A stretch of DNA of 64,000 nt from Micrococcales bacterium. Lineage in GTDB: Bacteria > Actinomycetota > Actinomycetes > Actinomycetales > Microbacteriaceae. The notes beneath the pieces were generated by a model. It was not told where the DNA came from, ran no database searches, and saw only the letters and a program-made list of their open reading frames with translations. Where the stretch lies: positions 1 to 64,000 of the forward strand of contig CANGBK010000002.1 of NCBI GenBank assembly GCA_947452235.1, in the 5' to 3' direction. This document shows, piece after piece, positions 55,156 through 63,143 of this stretch; positions within the stretch are counted from its first letter, which is position 1, and each line of letters starts with the position of its first letter. Made by a program: the position numbers and the translations under genes.

Positions 55156-55172
55156 CCAAAATACTATTTTGG
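55156..55172. promoter_or_regulatory. Perfect 17-nt palindrome upstream of the mraZ promoter
   Basis: CCAAAATA (55156-55163) and TATTTTGG (55165-55172) are exact inverse complements around a single central base. The dyad directly abuts the upstream TGG repeat and lies 10 nt upstream of the -35 box, a position suited to an activator or a second repressor. I do not recognise the binding protein. Confidence 0.55.
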
Positions 55173-55252
55173 CGTGTCTTGACCAATAAAATCAAGGGGT
55201 TATTTGGTGGAGGAAAAATCCTAAGATGTCTCTCAAAAGGGCTATTTTTGGG

Positions 55253-55281
55253 TAAAAAAGAGCCCTGGATCGCTCCAGGGC
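55253..55281 (-). terminator. Rho-independent terminator after the DUF3040 gene
   Basis: On the minus strand GCCCTGGA (55281-55274) pairs perfectly with TCCAGGGC (55269-55262) around a GCGA tetraloop of the GNRA type, followed by TCTTTTTTAC. It begins 25 nt after the DUF3040 stop and isolates that gene from the dcw promoter. Confidence 0.92.
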
Positions 55282-55306
55282 CTATAAAAACAGCTAGATT
55301 TGGGGG

Positions 55307-55651
55307 CTAATCCCTTTGATTCCAGCGCTTTTCAAACGGGTTTTCCTTAGATTTTGGCTTAGATGCCTTGTTTTTGGTTGCTTTTATGCTCTTGGAAGAC
55401 CACTTTTGGCTTACCAAATACAAGCCTGAAAGCATTATTAGGAAGGCAAGAACCCCAAGCCAGGTCAGGTGGATGGTTGTGGCGAATATCAGAACACTTA
55501 GCCCGATCACCACTAAAAGTGAGCCTGAAACTAGAAGTCTTGAATAGTGCACTGGCGCTTCAGGCTTTGGCTCTTTAACCGGTTTCTTCCCGCCGGTAAG
55601 TTGGCGTTCTAGCTCCTCGAGCACCTGTTGTTCTTTGTCGCTTAGCCCCAT
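55307..55651 (-). CDS. DUF3040 membrane protein
   Basis: The 114-residue protein has the DUF3040 start MGLSDKEQQVLEELERQL, a short hydrophilic linker, two adjacent hydrophobic segments (about residues 40-57 and 62-82) and a basic Lys/Ser-rich tail. The family is actinobacterial and found next to mraZ in many genomes. Its function is unknown. It ends in a strong terminator, so it is a separate transcript from mraZ. Confidence 0.9.
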   Translation of the reverse strand: MGLSDKEQQVLEELERQLTGGKKPVKEPKPEAPVHYSRLLVSGSLLVVIGLSVLIFATTIHLTWLGVLAFLIMLSGLYLVSQKWSSKSIKATKNKASKPKSKENPFEKRWNQRD

Positions 55652-55702
55652 TTTTGCTACCTTTCAGAACCTATGTCTAAATGTTATTCCTTTGTCGCAA
55701 GT

Positions 55703-55715
55703 TAGGCTATTCCAG
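55703..55715 (+). promoter_or_regulatory. -10 element of a probable leaderless polyprenyl synthase transcript
   Basis: TAGGCT at 55703-55708 lies 6 nt before GTG 55715, with no ribosome-binding site. This is the same hexamer and arrangement as before the gene at 15206. Confidence 0.5.
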
Positions 55716-56821
55716 TGAAGAGCACAGAACAGTTCCTAAACCAAGTCCAAGCCAATCTGGTCGAGTTTTGCAGCAAGCAAAGATCAGATTTTGAAGCTAT
55801 CTCTGCAGACCTCGTGCCAGTCGTTGACTTCACCCAGTCCCTTCTTGAAGGTGGCAAGCGCTTCAGAGCACTCTTTGCATACTATTCGTGGCTGGCTAGC
55901 CTCAAGGATGAAGCCATTGTTGATGAGCAGTTTGAAGCCATTACCGGTATTGGTGCAGCACTAGAGATGTTCCATGCAGCAGCCTTGGTCCACGATGACT
56001 TGCTGGATCAATCTGACACTCGTCGCGGGGCTCCTGCCATTCACAAGAGATTTGAATCAATGCACAAAGCCAAGAACTGGGCTGGCTCACCTGAACGCTT
56101 CGGTGTTGCTGGCTCTGTTTTAGTTGGCGATTTGATGCTGGGTTGGTCAAGTGAGATTTTCGGTCACGCTCTCCTTTCTTCTAAAGATAAAGAAGTTGAG
56201 AGTTCTTGCCGAGATGAATTTAGTTTGATGCGTGTTGAAGTTATGGCAGGACAGTATCTTGATGTGCTTGAAGAAAATGCTGCTCAAACCAGAACTATCG
56301 CGGAAGCAGTTGGCAGGGCTGAGAAAGTCATTCTCTACAAAACAGCTAAATACAGCATTGAAGCACCGCTTCGTTTAGGAGCTGCTTTCGCTGGTGCAGA
56401 TCAGGCTGACTTAGGTGTTTACACACAAATCGGTATTCCTCTTGGTATTGCATTCCAATTGAGAGATGACATTCTCGGTGTTTACGGAGACCCTAGCGTT
56501 ACCGGTAAACCTGCTGGTGATGATCTTCGTGAAGGTAAAAGAACTGTGCTAGTGGCTCTAACCAAAGAAGCTCTAGCCGAAAAGGCACCGTCAATGGTCG
56601 ACACTTTCGAAGAACTCCTTACCAGTCGAGAGCTAGATGAAAATCAGATTGCCTTCCTGCAAAATCTAATCAAAGATTCGGGTGCTTACGATAAAACAGA
56701 GCGCATGATTGTTGAATTGGGCGACAGATCCCTTGCAGCTTTAGAAGCGGCTGATTTCAATGAGCCTGGTAAGCAGGGACTTAAAGCCCTAGCTCTAAAG
56801 GTTATGAACCGAGACTCTTAG
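55715..56821 (+). CDS. Polyprenyl diphosphate synthase
   Basis: The 368-residue trans-prenyltransferase has the first aspartate-rich motif DDLLDQSDTRRG near residue 97 and the second, DDILGVYGD, near 250. GGKRFRALFAYY supplies the diphosphate-binding Lys and Arg. The residues just before the first motif (FHAAALVHDDLLD) include no large aromatic block, suggesting a product of medium length such as geranylgeranyl or longer. It corresponds by position to Rv2173 (idsA2) of M. tuberculosis. The product length is not certain. Confidence 0.92.
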   Translation: MKSTEQFLNQVQANLVEFCSKQRSDFEAISADLVPVVDFTQSLLEGGKRFRALFAYYSWLASLKDEAIVDEQFEAITGIGAALEMFHAAALVHDDLLDQSDTRRGAPAIHKRFESMHKAKNWAGSPERFGVAGSVLVGDLMLGWSSEIFGHALLSSKDKEVESSCRDEFSLMRVEVMAGQYLDVLEENAAQTRTIAEAVGRAEKVILYKTAKYSIEAPLRLGAAFAGADQADLGVYTQIGIPLGIAFQLRDDILGVYGDPSVTGKPAGDDLREGKRTVLVALTKEALAEKAPSMVDTFEELLTSRELDENQIAFLQNLIKDSGAYDKTERMIVELGDRSLAALEAADFNEPGKQGLKALALKVMNRDS

Positions 56822-57165
56822 AGAGCTAAAGACTGAGCCAGTCTTCTAACTTCTGCTTTACGGCCAGAAATCAACGCTTGAATAGGTGTCGTCTTCAAAC
56901 TATCCTCAACGCTGTATAGCCAGTTGATTGCTCCATCAAGAGAGAAACCATCGTCAAGCAGAACAACGATTGTTCCGCGAAGTGATGCCAAAGGCTCACC
57001 GTCAAGAATTAGTTCAGCAGGGATTCTCTGAACACCATCTCGTTTGATAGAGATTAGGTGGTGCTCTTCAATTAGACGTCGAACTTTGCCAGGTTGAATG
57101 CCTAACAGCTCTGCAGCCTCGGTAATGGTTAGCCAGGAAGATACTTGATCTAAAGGTTCAGTCAC
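56818..57165 (-). CDS. Rv2175c-family DNA-binding protein
   Basis: I take GTG 57165 as the start, giving 115 residues. A winged helix-turn-helix (SSWLTITEAAELLGIQPGKVRRLIEE, about 10-35) is followed by a domain with IPAELILDG and ALISGRKAEVRRLAQSLAL. In M. tuberculosis Rv2175c is phosphorylated by PknL, encoded next door, which controls its DNA binding. A PASTA kinase gene lies 1 kb away here in a matching order. The stop overlaps that of the polyprenyl synthase gene by 4 nt (TTAG). Confidence 0.85.
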   Translation of the reverse strand: MTEPLDQVSSWLTITEAAELLGIQPGKVRRLIEEHHLISIKRDGVQRIPAELILDGEPLASLRGTIVVLLDDGFSLDGAINWLYSVEDSLKTTPIQALISGRKAEVRRLAQSLAL

Positions 57166-57215
57166 AGTGTTAACATTGCCACACCATAGCCATTCCGCAT
57201 AACTATAGGCTCGAC

Positions 57216-58163
57216 GTGGCACGATATTCATGCCCAACAACTTTAGGACCAATGAACGCAGGATTTGACCCAGGCCAGAGTGCCTCGTCAGGTCAACCCT
57301 TAATCCACGTTTTTCGACCAAACGAGACTTTGGCTGAGATAGCCGCAAAATACGGTTTAGAACTCACCCAGTTGATGGAAGCAAATAACCTCAACTCATC
57401 TAGTTTTATATTTCCTGGCCAGAAGCTAGTTATCCCAGGTAAACGACTTACTCCGGTAGTTCCAGTAGTTCCTGCAGAGCATTTGGTGACTAGAGGCGAA
57501 ACTCTATTGAGCATCGCGAACAAATACGGATTGAAGGTCCATCTCATTCAAGAGATCAATGACCTTCATTCAGGGTCGATTCTATTCCCAGGAACAACCC
57601 TCCGACTTGTCTCTGATAAATCTAAAGAGCCTGAGCTGTCACAGGACTCCCGAGCACCAAAGCATTGCCTGGTTCATGGCTATCACAAGATCAAACCAGG
57701 AGATCAACTAAGTAGAATTGCTGCTTTTCATGGAGTTAGCACCCAAGCTCTTTTGATGGCCAATGATTTGAGTTGGAACTCGGTGGTCTCCCCTGGCTCA
57801 AAGCTGATTGTTCCTATTTCACACACTCCCTATAACTGCCCAAGCCTTGTCGAATTAAGCACCAGTTCATCTGATATTGCTCAAGAACTAATTTCGGTTG
57901 GTGAAAAACTTTGGTTATCTGAATTTCAACTTGTAGTTGCACTCTGTCTTGAAATGCAACGCAGTGGTTTGCAAGCAGATCTTGGAAGTAAACAACTTAC
58001 CGAAGAACTTTTAGTAAAACTTTCAGAACTCGAAGACCATGACCTTACCTCAGTTAGAGAAACACTAAAACAAATTGGTTTTGAACAACTTGCTGAAGGC
58101 GCATCGCTTTGGGAGCCTTCAGCTTGGTATTGGCTCTATCGGCTAAAGTCGAAGAATGAGTAA
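57216..58163 (+). CDS. Triple-LysM protein without a visible signal peptide
   Basis: The 315-residue protein has three LysM repeats at about residues 30-73, 85-128 and 152-196, each with the pattern ETLxxIAxKYGL...NNL...FPGQKLVIP. The C-terminal third (about 205-315) is helical and unassigned, and no lysozyme, amidase or NlpC/P60 catalytic motif is visible. None of the possible starts (GTG 57216, ATG 57252) gives a hydrophobic signal peptide, which is odd for a glycan binder. It overlaps the kinase gene by 8 nt, so the two are made together. Confidence 0.85.
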   Translation: MARYSCPTTLGPMNAGFDPGQSASSGQPLIHVFRPNETLAEIAAKYGLELTQLMEANNLNSSSFIFPGQKLVIPGKRLTPVVPVVPAEHLVTRGETLLSIANKYGLKVHLIQEINDLHSGSILFPGTTLRLVSDKSKEPELSQDSRAPKHCLVHGYHKIKPGDQLSRIAAFHGVSTQALLMANDLSWNSVVSPGSKLIVPISHTPYNCPSLVELSTSSSDIAQELISVGEKLWLSEFQLVVALCLEMQRSGLQADLGSKQLTEELLVKLSELEDHDLTSVRETLKQIGFEQLAEGASLWEPSAWYWLYRLKSKNE

Positions 58164-59961
58164 TTTAGTAGGTTCGGTGCTGGCAAACCGCTACCAGCTA
58201 ACAGAACTTATTGCTCGTGGTGGTATGGCAACCGTTTATCAAGCCAAAGATCAAAAACTTGACCGCATGGTTGCTGTTAAAGTTATTCACCCCCACCTAG
58301 CCGAAGATCCTGTTTTCAGAGACAAGTTTTTCCGCGAAGCCAGAATGCTTGCCAAAGTTAATCACGCTAATCTTGTGAACATTTATGACCAGGGCGATGA
58401 CAACGGTAGAGCTTTCATAGTTTTAGAGCTGGTCAAAGGGATAACACTTAGACAAGCACTCAATGACTTTGGAAAATTATCAACTGAACAAATAACTCAA
58501 GTTAGCAAAGCGGTTCTCTCCGCTTTAGCTCAAGCTCACGAATCCGGAATTGTTCATCGCGACCTAAAACCTGAGAACGTGTTGTTAGCAGATGATGGTC
58601 GCATCAAAGTTACTGACTTTGGTTTGGCTAGAGAACTAACAGCGGATACCGACACTGGTTCATTAGTTGGAACTGTTGCCTACCTAGCACCTGAGGTAAT
58701 TAGGCGTGGAAAAACTGAAGCGACTAGTGATATTTATAGCTTTGGCATCATGCTCTTTGAAATGCTAACCGGCAAACAGCCATACCAAGGCGAAGACGCC
58801 ATGCAGATTGCTTTCAAGCACACTTCAGAGAGAGTTCCTTCTGCCCTGGTAACTAACCCCTATGTTGATGCCAATCTGAATTCACTGATGTTGGATTGCA
58901 CTCAACCAAGCCCTGCTAACCGCCCGCAGAACGCTTCTGCAGTATTAGCCTTACTTCAAGGTTTGCCTAAACCACAGGTTGATCTTGCTCAAACTTTAGT
59001 GATGCCTGAAAACACAAACTTCACTGAAGTTATTGGCGATCTTGAACCTGAAGTTTCACCTTTGGGCAAACACGGCTCACGTTATGCTGCTCTTCGCTGG
59101 CTAGTTGCAAGCGTTCTTGCTCTAAGTCTTGGTTCACTCGATGGATGGTGGTTTGGTTCAGGACCTGGAGCACTTATTGCTGTTCCAGCAACCGCAGATA
59201 AATCTCAGGTGCAGGCAACAAAGACTCTTTCAACTATTACGTCAGAGGTAATCGTAAAAAGTGTTTATAGTTCAGATTTTCCTGAAGGGACAGTTATTGG
59301 GACTCAACCAGCTGCAGGAGTTCTAGTTCCAAGGAATTCACAGATAACCATCCTGATTTCTAAAGGTAAAGAAACAGTTTCAGTTCCAGATATACAAGGT
59401 TTAGATCTGGTCACGGCCAGTGCAAAGGTGATTGCTGGAAGATTATCGGTTGGTAAAGTCACCGAATGGTTCAGCTCTGACTACCCGATTGGAACTATCT
59501 ATTCATACACCGGCATGACTGGTGCTAGGTTACCTGTTTCATCACCTGTTGACCTAAAGGTCTCACTTGGATCAATACCAGTGATTCAAGGTTTGCAACT
59601 CAACGTTGCTAAAGCAGCTCTGGAAGCTGCTGGGCTAAATGTTCGTAAGGTGAAATACAAATACTCAAACACCTTCGCTAAAGGTGAAGTCATAGCACTC
59701 TCACCTGATGAGAAAGAAGTTGGCAAAGGTTCCACGGTTGTTATTGAAGTTAGCAATGGGCCTAACACAGTAGTGATGCCAAAGGTTAAAGGCGAAACTA
59801 TTTTGGCTGGTAAATCACTACTTGAATCTCTGGGTCTAAGAGTTGTGATTGACACAAAGTGGTTAACCAAGGACTACGGAATTAAGAGAATCACCGGTGC
59901 ATCAGAGAACCAAGGCGTCACCTTACATGTTGGTGACACAGTGATTATTCGTTCCAGATAA
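58156..59961 (+). CDS. pknL: PASTA-domain serine/threonine protein kinase (PknL-like)
   Basis: The 601-residue protein has a Hanks-type kinase domain (about residues 12-270) with Lys 42 in AVKVI, the catalytic loop HRDLKPEN (134-141), DFG (154-156), activation-loop Thr/Ser residues (165-173) and APE (178-180). One helix near 311-330 leads to four PASTA repeats (about 345-600) expected to bind muropeptides or lipid II outside. The neighbours (Rv2175c homologue, class II DAHP synthase) point to PknL rather than PknB, although true PknL has fewer or no PASTA domains in mycobacteria. Confidence 0.9.
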   Translation: MSNLVGSVLANRYQLTELIARGGMATVYQAKDQKLDRMVAVKVIHPHLAEDPVFRDKFFREARMLAKVNHANLVNIYDQGDDNGRAFIVLELVKGITLRQALNDFGKLSTEQITQVSKAVLSALAQAHESGIVHRDLKPENVLLADDGRIKVTDFGLARELTADTDTGSLVGTVAYLAPEVIRRGKTEATSDIYSFGIMLFEMLTGKQPYQGEDAMQIAFKHTSERVPSALVTNPYVDANLNSLMLDCTQPSPANRPQNASAVLALLQGLPKPQVDLAQTLVMPENTNFTEVIGDLEPEVSPLGKHGSRYAALRWLVASVLALSLGSLDGWWFGSGPGALIAVPATADKSQVQATKTLSTITSEVIVKSVYSSDFPEGTVIGTQPAAGVLVPRNSQITILISKGKETVSVPDIQGLDLVTASAKVIAGRLSVGKVTEWFSSDYPIGTIYSYTGMTGARLPVSSPVDLKVSLGSIPVIQGLQLNVAKAALEAAGLNVRKVKYKYSNTFAKGEVIALSPDEKEVGKGSTVVIEVSNGPNTVVMPKVKGETILAGKSLLESLGLRVVIDTKWLTKDYGIKRITGASENQGVTLHVGDTVIIRSR

Positions 59962-59962
59962 G

Positions 59963-61330
59963 TTATCTAGTAGCCAGTTCTTCAGCCACTAGGAACGCTA
60001 GTTCCAAGGACTGTGAATGGTTCAAACGTGGATCACAAAGACTTTCGTAACGTGATTCCAATGTGATCTCATCAATGTGTTCTGAACCACCAAGACATTC
60101 AGCAACGTCATCACCAGTAAGTTCAACGTGAACGCCACCAGGGAAAGTTCCAAGCTCACGGTGAACTTCGAAGAATCCGCGAACCTCATCCATCACATCG
60201 TCAAAACGCCTTGACTTATAGCCATTCTTTGTTGTGATGCCATTACCGTGCATAGGGTCAGTTATCCAAAGGGGTTTAGCCTCAGATTTCTTAACGGCTT
60301 CAACCAGCTTTGGGAGTGCTGCTCTAATCTGTGAAGCTCCCATACGGGTGATGAAAGTTAGCCTGCCTGGTTCACGATTTGGATCCAGTTTTTCAATCAA
60401 AGCCAAAACATCATCAACGTTGGTTGAGGGACCAAGTTTCACACCGATAGGGTTTCTAACTCTTGACAAGAAATCAACGTGAGCGCCATCGAGCTGCCTG
60501 GTTCTCTCACCAATCCAGATGAAGTGACCTGAAGTGTTGTATGGGGTTCCGGTTCTTGAATCGATACGAGTCATAGATCTCTCGTAGTCAAAGAGCAATC
60601 CTTCATGTGAAGTGTAGAACTCAGTTGTTCTAAGCTCATTGAAATCTGCACCGCAGGCAGCCATGAACTTGATTGCTCTATCGATATCCCTCGCCATAAC
60701 TTCGTATCTTGAGTTAGCCGGATTATCGGTGAAGCCTTTATTCCACTCGTGGACTGAACGAAGATCAGCAAAGCCACCCATAGTGAAAGCTCTGATTAGG
60801 TTCAAAGTTGAAGCTGAAGTGTTGTATGCCTGAAGCATGCGCTCAGGGTTAGGTGTTCTAGATTCCAAAGTGAAATCGTAACCGTTAACTGCATCTCCAC
60901 GGTATGCAGGAAGAGTTAGCCCTTCTCTAGTTTCAGTGTCTGAAGATCGTGGCTTAGCGAACTGACCAGCCATGCGCCCCATTTTGATAACTGGCATTGA
61001 AGCACCGTAGGTAAGAACAACTGCCATCTGCAACAGTGTTTTCACTCTTGCTCTGATCCGGTCTGCTGTTGCATCAACAAAAGTTTCTGCACAGTCACCA
61101 CCTTGCAAAAGGAATGCCTTACCTGAAGCAGCTTCTGCTAAACGGCCTTTCAGAATGTCAACTTCACCAGCGAAAACTAGTGGCGGGTATTTAGCCAAAG
61201 TCTCACGAACTGCCTTAACAGCGTCAACATCAGGCCAAGTTGGCTGCTGGGCTGCAGTTAGGTTCAGGTAGTTGTCCAAGCCTGCTAAAACTTTAGGGTC
61301 TGCTTGAACTACTTGTTCTCTCGATGACAC
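59963..61330 (-). CDS. aroG: 3-deoxy-7-phosphoheptulonate synthase, class II
   Basis: The 455-residue enzyme condenses phosphoenolpyruvate and erythrose 4-phosphate, the first step of the shikimate pathway. The class II features are GDCAETF near residue 80, RMAGQFAKPRS near 122, FIWIGERTRQLDGAHV and the terminal THPGGVH-type segment (here TFPGGVHVELTGDDVAEC). The GTG start follows plsC closely. It corresponds to Rv2178c. Its stop is 1 nt from the kinase stop on the opposite strand. Confidence 0.95.
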   Translation of the reverse strand: MSSREQVVQADPKVLAGLDNYLNLTAAQQPTWPDVDAVKAVRETLAKYPPLVFAGEVDILKGRLAEAASGKAFLLQGGDCAETFVDATADRIRARVKTLLQMAVVLTYGASMPVIKMGRMAGQFAKPRSSDTETREGLTLPAYRGDAVNGYDFTLESRTPNPERMLQAYNTSASTLNLIRAFTMGGFADLRSVHEWNKGFTDNPANSRYEVMARDIDRAIKFMAACGADFNELRTTEFYTSHEGLLFDYERSMTRIDSRTGTPYNTSGHFIWIGERTRQLDGAHVDFLSRVRNPIGVKLGPSTNVDDVLALIEKLDPNREPGRLTFITRMGASQIRAALPKLVEAVKKSEAKPLWITDPMHGNGITTKNGYKSRRFDDVMDEVRGFFEVHRELGTFPGGVHVELTGDDVAECLGGSEHIDEITLESRYESLCDPRLNHSQSLELAFLVAEELATR

Positions 61331-61333
61331 TTT

Positions 61334-62023
61334 TTATGCTTTCTTAGGGGTTGGAGTTTTCTTCATGGTTGATGCATAAACGTCTATGTATTCTTGTCCG
61401 CTTAGCTTCATTAACTCATACATAATCTCGTCGGTGACTGCTCTAAGAACTAGACGATCACCTTCCATCCCTGTAAAACGAGAAAAATCTAAAGGTTCAC
61501 CAACTACAACACCAATTCTTCTAATTCGCGGAAGTCTTCGGCCAATTGGTTGAACTTTCTCTGTGTCAATCATGGCAACTGGTAGAACTGGAACCTTGGC
61601 TTCAAGCACCATTCGAGCAATGCCTGTTCTGCCTCTGAAAAGTCTTCCATCTGGAGATCTGGTTCCTTCAGGGTAAATACCTAGCAGCTGACCTTGGCTT
61701 AGAACTTGAAGACCGGTGTTAAGTGCAGCCTCAGAGGCCTTACCGCCACTTCTGTCGATAGGTAGCTGACCAGTTCCTTTGAAGAACCAACGGTTCAGAG
61801 TTCCCTTGATCCCTTTGCCGGTGAAGTACTCACTCTTAGCAAGGAATACAACAGGACGTCGAAGCATCAAAGGTAAAAAGATTGAATCCGAGAAGGAAAG
61901 GTGATTGCTGGCAAGGATGGCGGCACCATCGGTTGGTACGTTTTCCACTCCTCTAATCCAGGGACGGAAAAGAACCTTAAGTAAAGGTCCAAGAACAATG
62001 TTTTTCAGCAGAAAATACCACAT
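61334..62023 (-). CDS. plsC: 1-acyl-sn-glycerol-3-phosphate acyltransferase (PlsC-like)
   Basis: The 229-residue acyltransferase has block I NHLSFSDSIFLP (the HX4D catalytic pair), block II in FFKGTGQLPIDRSGG, and block III YPEGTRSPDGRLFRGRTG. A short N-terminal hydrophobic segment associates it with the membrane. It acylates lysophosphatidic acid or a related acceptor in phospholipid synthesis. The homologue Rv2182c occupies the same neighbourhood in M. tuberculosis. It is 3 nt upstream of aroG. Confidence 0.92.
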   Translation of the reverse strand: MWYFLLKNIVLGPLLKVLFRPWIRGVENVPTDGAAILASNHLSFSDSIFLPLMLRRPVVFLAKSEYFTGKGIKGTLNRWFFKGTGQLPIDRSGGKASEAALNTGLQVLSQGQLLGIYPEGTRSPDGRLFRGRTGIARMVLEAKVPVLPVAMIDTEKVQPIGRRLPRIRRIGVVVGEPLDFSRFTGMEGDRLVLRAVTDEIMYELMKLSGQEYIDVYASTMKKTPTPKKA

Positions 62024-62053
62024 GGTGCACCTCCTATCAGTTGAATACCAAGT

Positions 62054-63004
62054 TTATCTTGACTGTGAACCATGGCGAGCCAGGTCTGCCGCACCGATAG
62101 CGCCTGCTTCGTTTACAAGCTCTGCTGTTACCAGTTTGATCTCTGGTCTAAAGCCTCTAGCTGGCAGATGTTCTAGGTAGGCATCACGGATTGGTGCCAA
62201 AAGGGTCTCGCCTAGCACACTCACTCCTCCACCGATAACCACGATTTCTGGATCTAATAAAGCTGAGATTGAAGCAATTGCAGTTCCTAAGTTCTTTCCC
62301 AGTTGGTTCAAAATGCTTAGCGCACCCTCATCACCATCGAGAATGGCCTGATAAACCATTGCGCCGGTTAGCTCATCCGCTGAACCGCAGAGGTCGGTAA
62401 GTCTTTTCGCTTCTGGTTTGCCTGAACGAACTAGATCTTTGCCCATGTTCAGTAGTGCTGTTCCTGAACCGTATTGCTCAAGGCAGCCTTTTTGACCACA
62501 ACCGCAATCTTTACCGTTTGGAATGAAGTTCATGTGACCAATTTCGCCACCGATACCAAAGCCACCACGCATCAACTTGCCGTTAGTAACGATCGCTCCA
62601 CCAACGCCGGTTCCAACTGTCACCATGACCATGTTCTTTGAACCTCGGCCAGCACCAAAACGGTATTCAGCCCAACCTGCAGCGTTGGCATCATTTTCAA
62701 TAAAAACTTCACCTGAGACACGTTCTTGGATTTTTGCTTTAAGTGGTTCATTACGGAAGCTCAGGTTAGGTGAATACCTAACCATCGAACCCTCGGCATC
62801 AATAAACCCAGCGGCAGCAACACCAACTGAAGAAACCTCGTCGTCGACCTTCAAAGAGTTGATCATGGCAACTACAGCATCAACCAGAGCTTCAGTGTCC
62901 TGGGCTGGGGTTGGGACACGCTCCTCGCGAAGAACTTTCGCGTCACCGTCGATTAGACAGCCAGCGATCTTGGTGCCACCTATGTCTATACCTATGCTCA
63001 ACAT
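62054..63004 (-). CDS. glk: ROK-family glucokinase
   Basis: The 316-residue sugar kinase has the phosphate loop DIGGTKIAG (7-15), the ENDANAAGWAE catalytic-base region near residue 100, and GGEIGHMNF. The zinc-binding CGCGQKGCLEQYGSG follows near residue 165. This is the actinobacterial ATP-type ROK glucokinase pattern. It phosphorylates glucose at position 6; other hexoses cannot be excluded. AAGGA precedes the ATG. It lies 30 nt upstream of plsC and is divergent from the acyl-CoA synthetase. Confidence 0.92.
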   Translation of the reverse strand: MLSIGIDIGGTKIAGCLIDGDAKVLREERVPTPAQDTEALVDAVVAMINSLKVDDEVSSVGVAAAGFIDAEGSMVRYSPNLSFRNEPLKAKIQERVSGEVFIENDANAAGWAEYRFGAGRGSKNMVMVTVGTGVGGAIVTNGKLMRGGFGIGGEIGHMNFIPNGKDCGCGQKGCLEQYGSGTALLNMGKDLVRSGKPEAKRLTDLCGSADELTGAMVYQAILDGDEGALSILNQLGKNLGTAIASISALLDPEIVVIGGGVSVLGETLLAPIRDAYLEHLPARGFRPEIKLVTAELVNEAGAIGAADLARHGSQSR

Positions 63005-63068
63005 GCTTTTTCCTTGATTTGACTAACTTTGTAAGTTTACCGCCCGAGATAGGCTCTGCGGAAAGTGC

Positions 63069-63092
63069 TTTAGAGGTAAAAATACCCCTAAA
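63069..63092. promoter_or_regulatory. Inverted repeat in the glk/acyl-CoA synthetase divergent region
   Basis: TTTAGAGGTA (63069-63078) pairs with TACCCCTAAA (63083-63092) over 10 positions with one A-C mismatch around AAAA. It lies in the 139-nt divergent region, 51 nt before the TTG start of the acyl-CoA synthetase, and could be an operator for one or both genes. Confidence 0.45.
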
Positions 63093-63143
63093 CCTTGGGT
63101 AGAGTAAGTGAAAGTTTGATTTCCAGACAAAGGTGGTGGAGTT

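Noticed and set aside
57166..57348. Upstream extension of the Rv2175c-type protein by 61 codons
   Set aside because: The added residues would run antisense through the start of the LysM gene and are basic and unlike the family. GTG 57165 gives a plausible N-terminus.
62577..63017. A 146-codon open frame on the plus strand, opposite glk
   Set aside because: It mirrors the glucokinase codons. Its composition (Pro, Thr, Ser repeats) is that of a complement of a real gene, and there is no ribosome-binding site.
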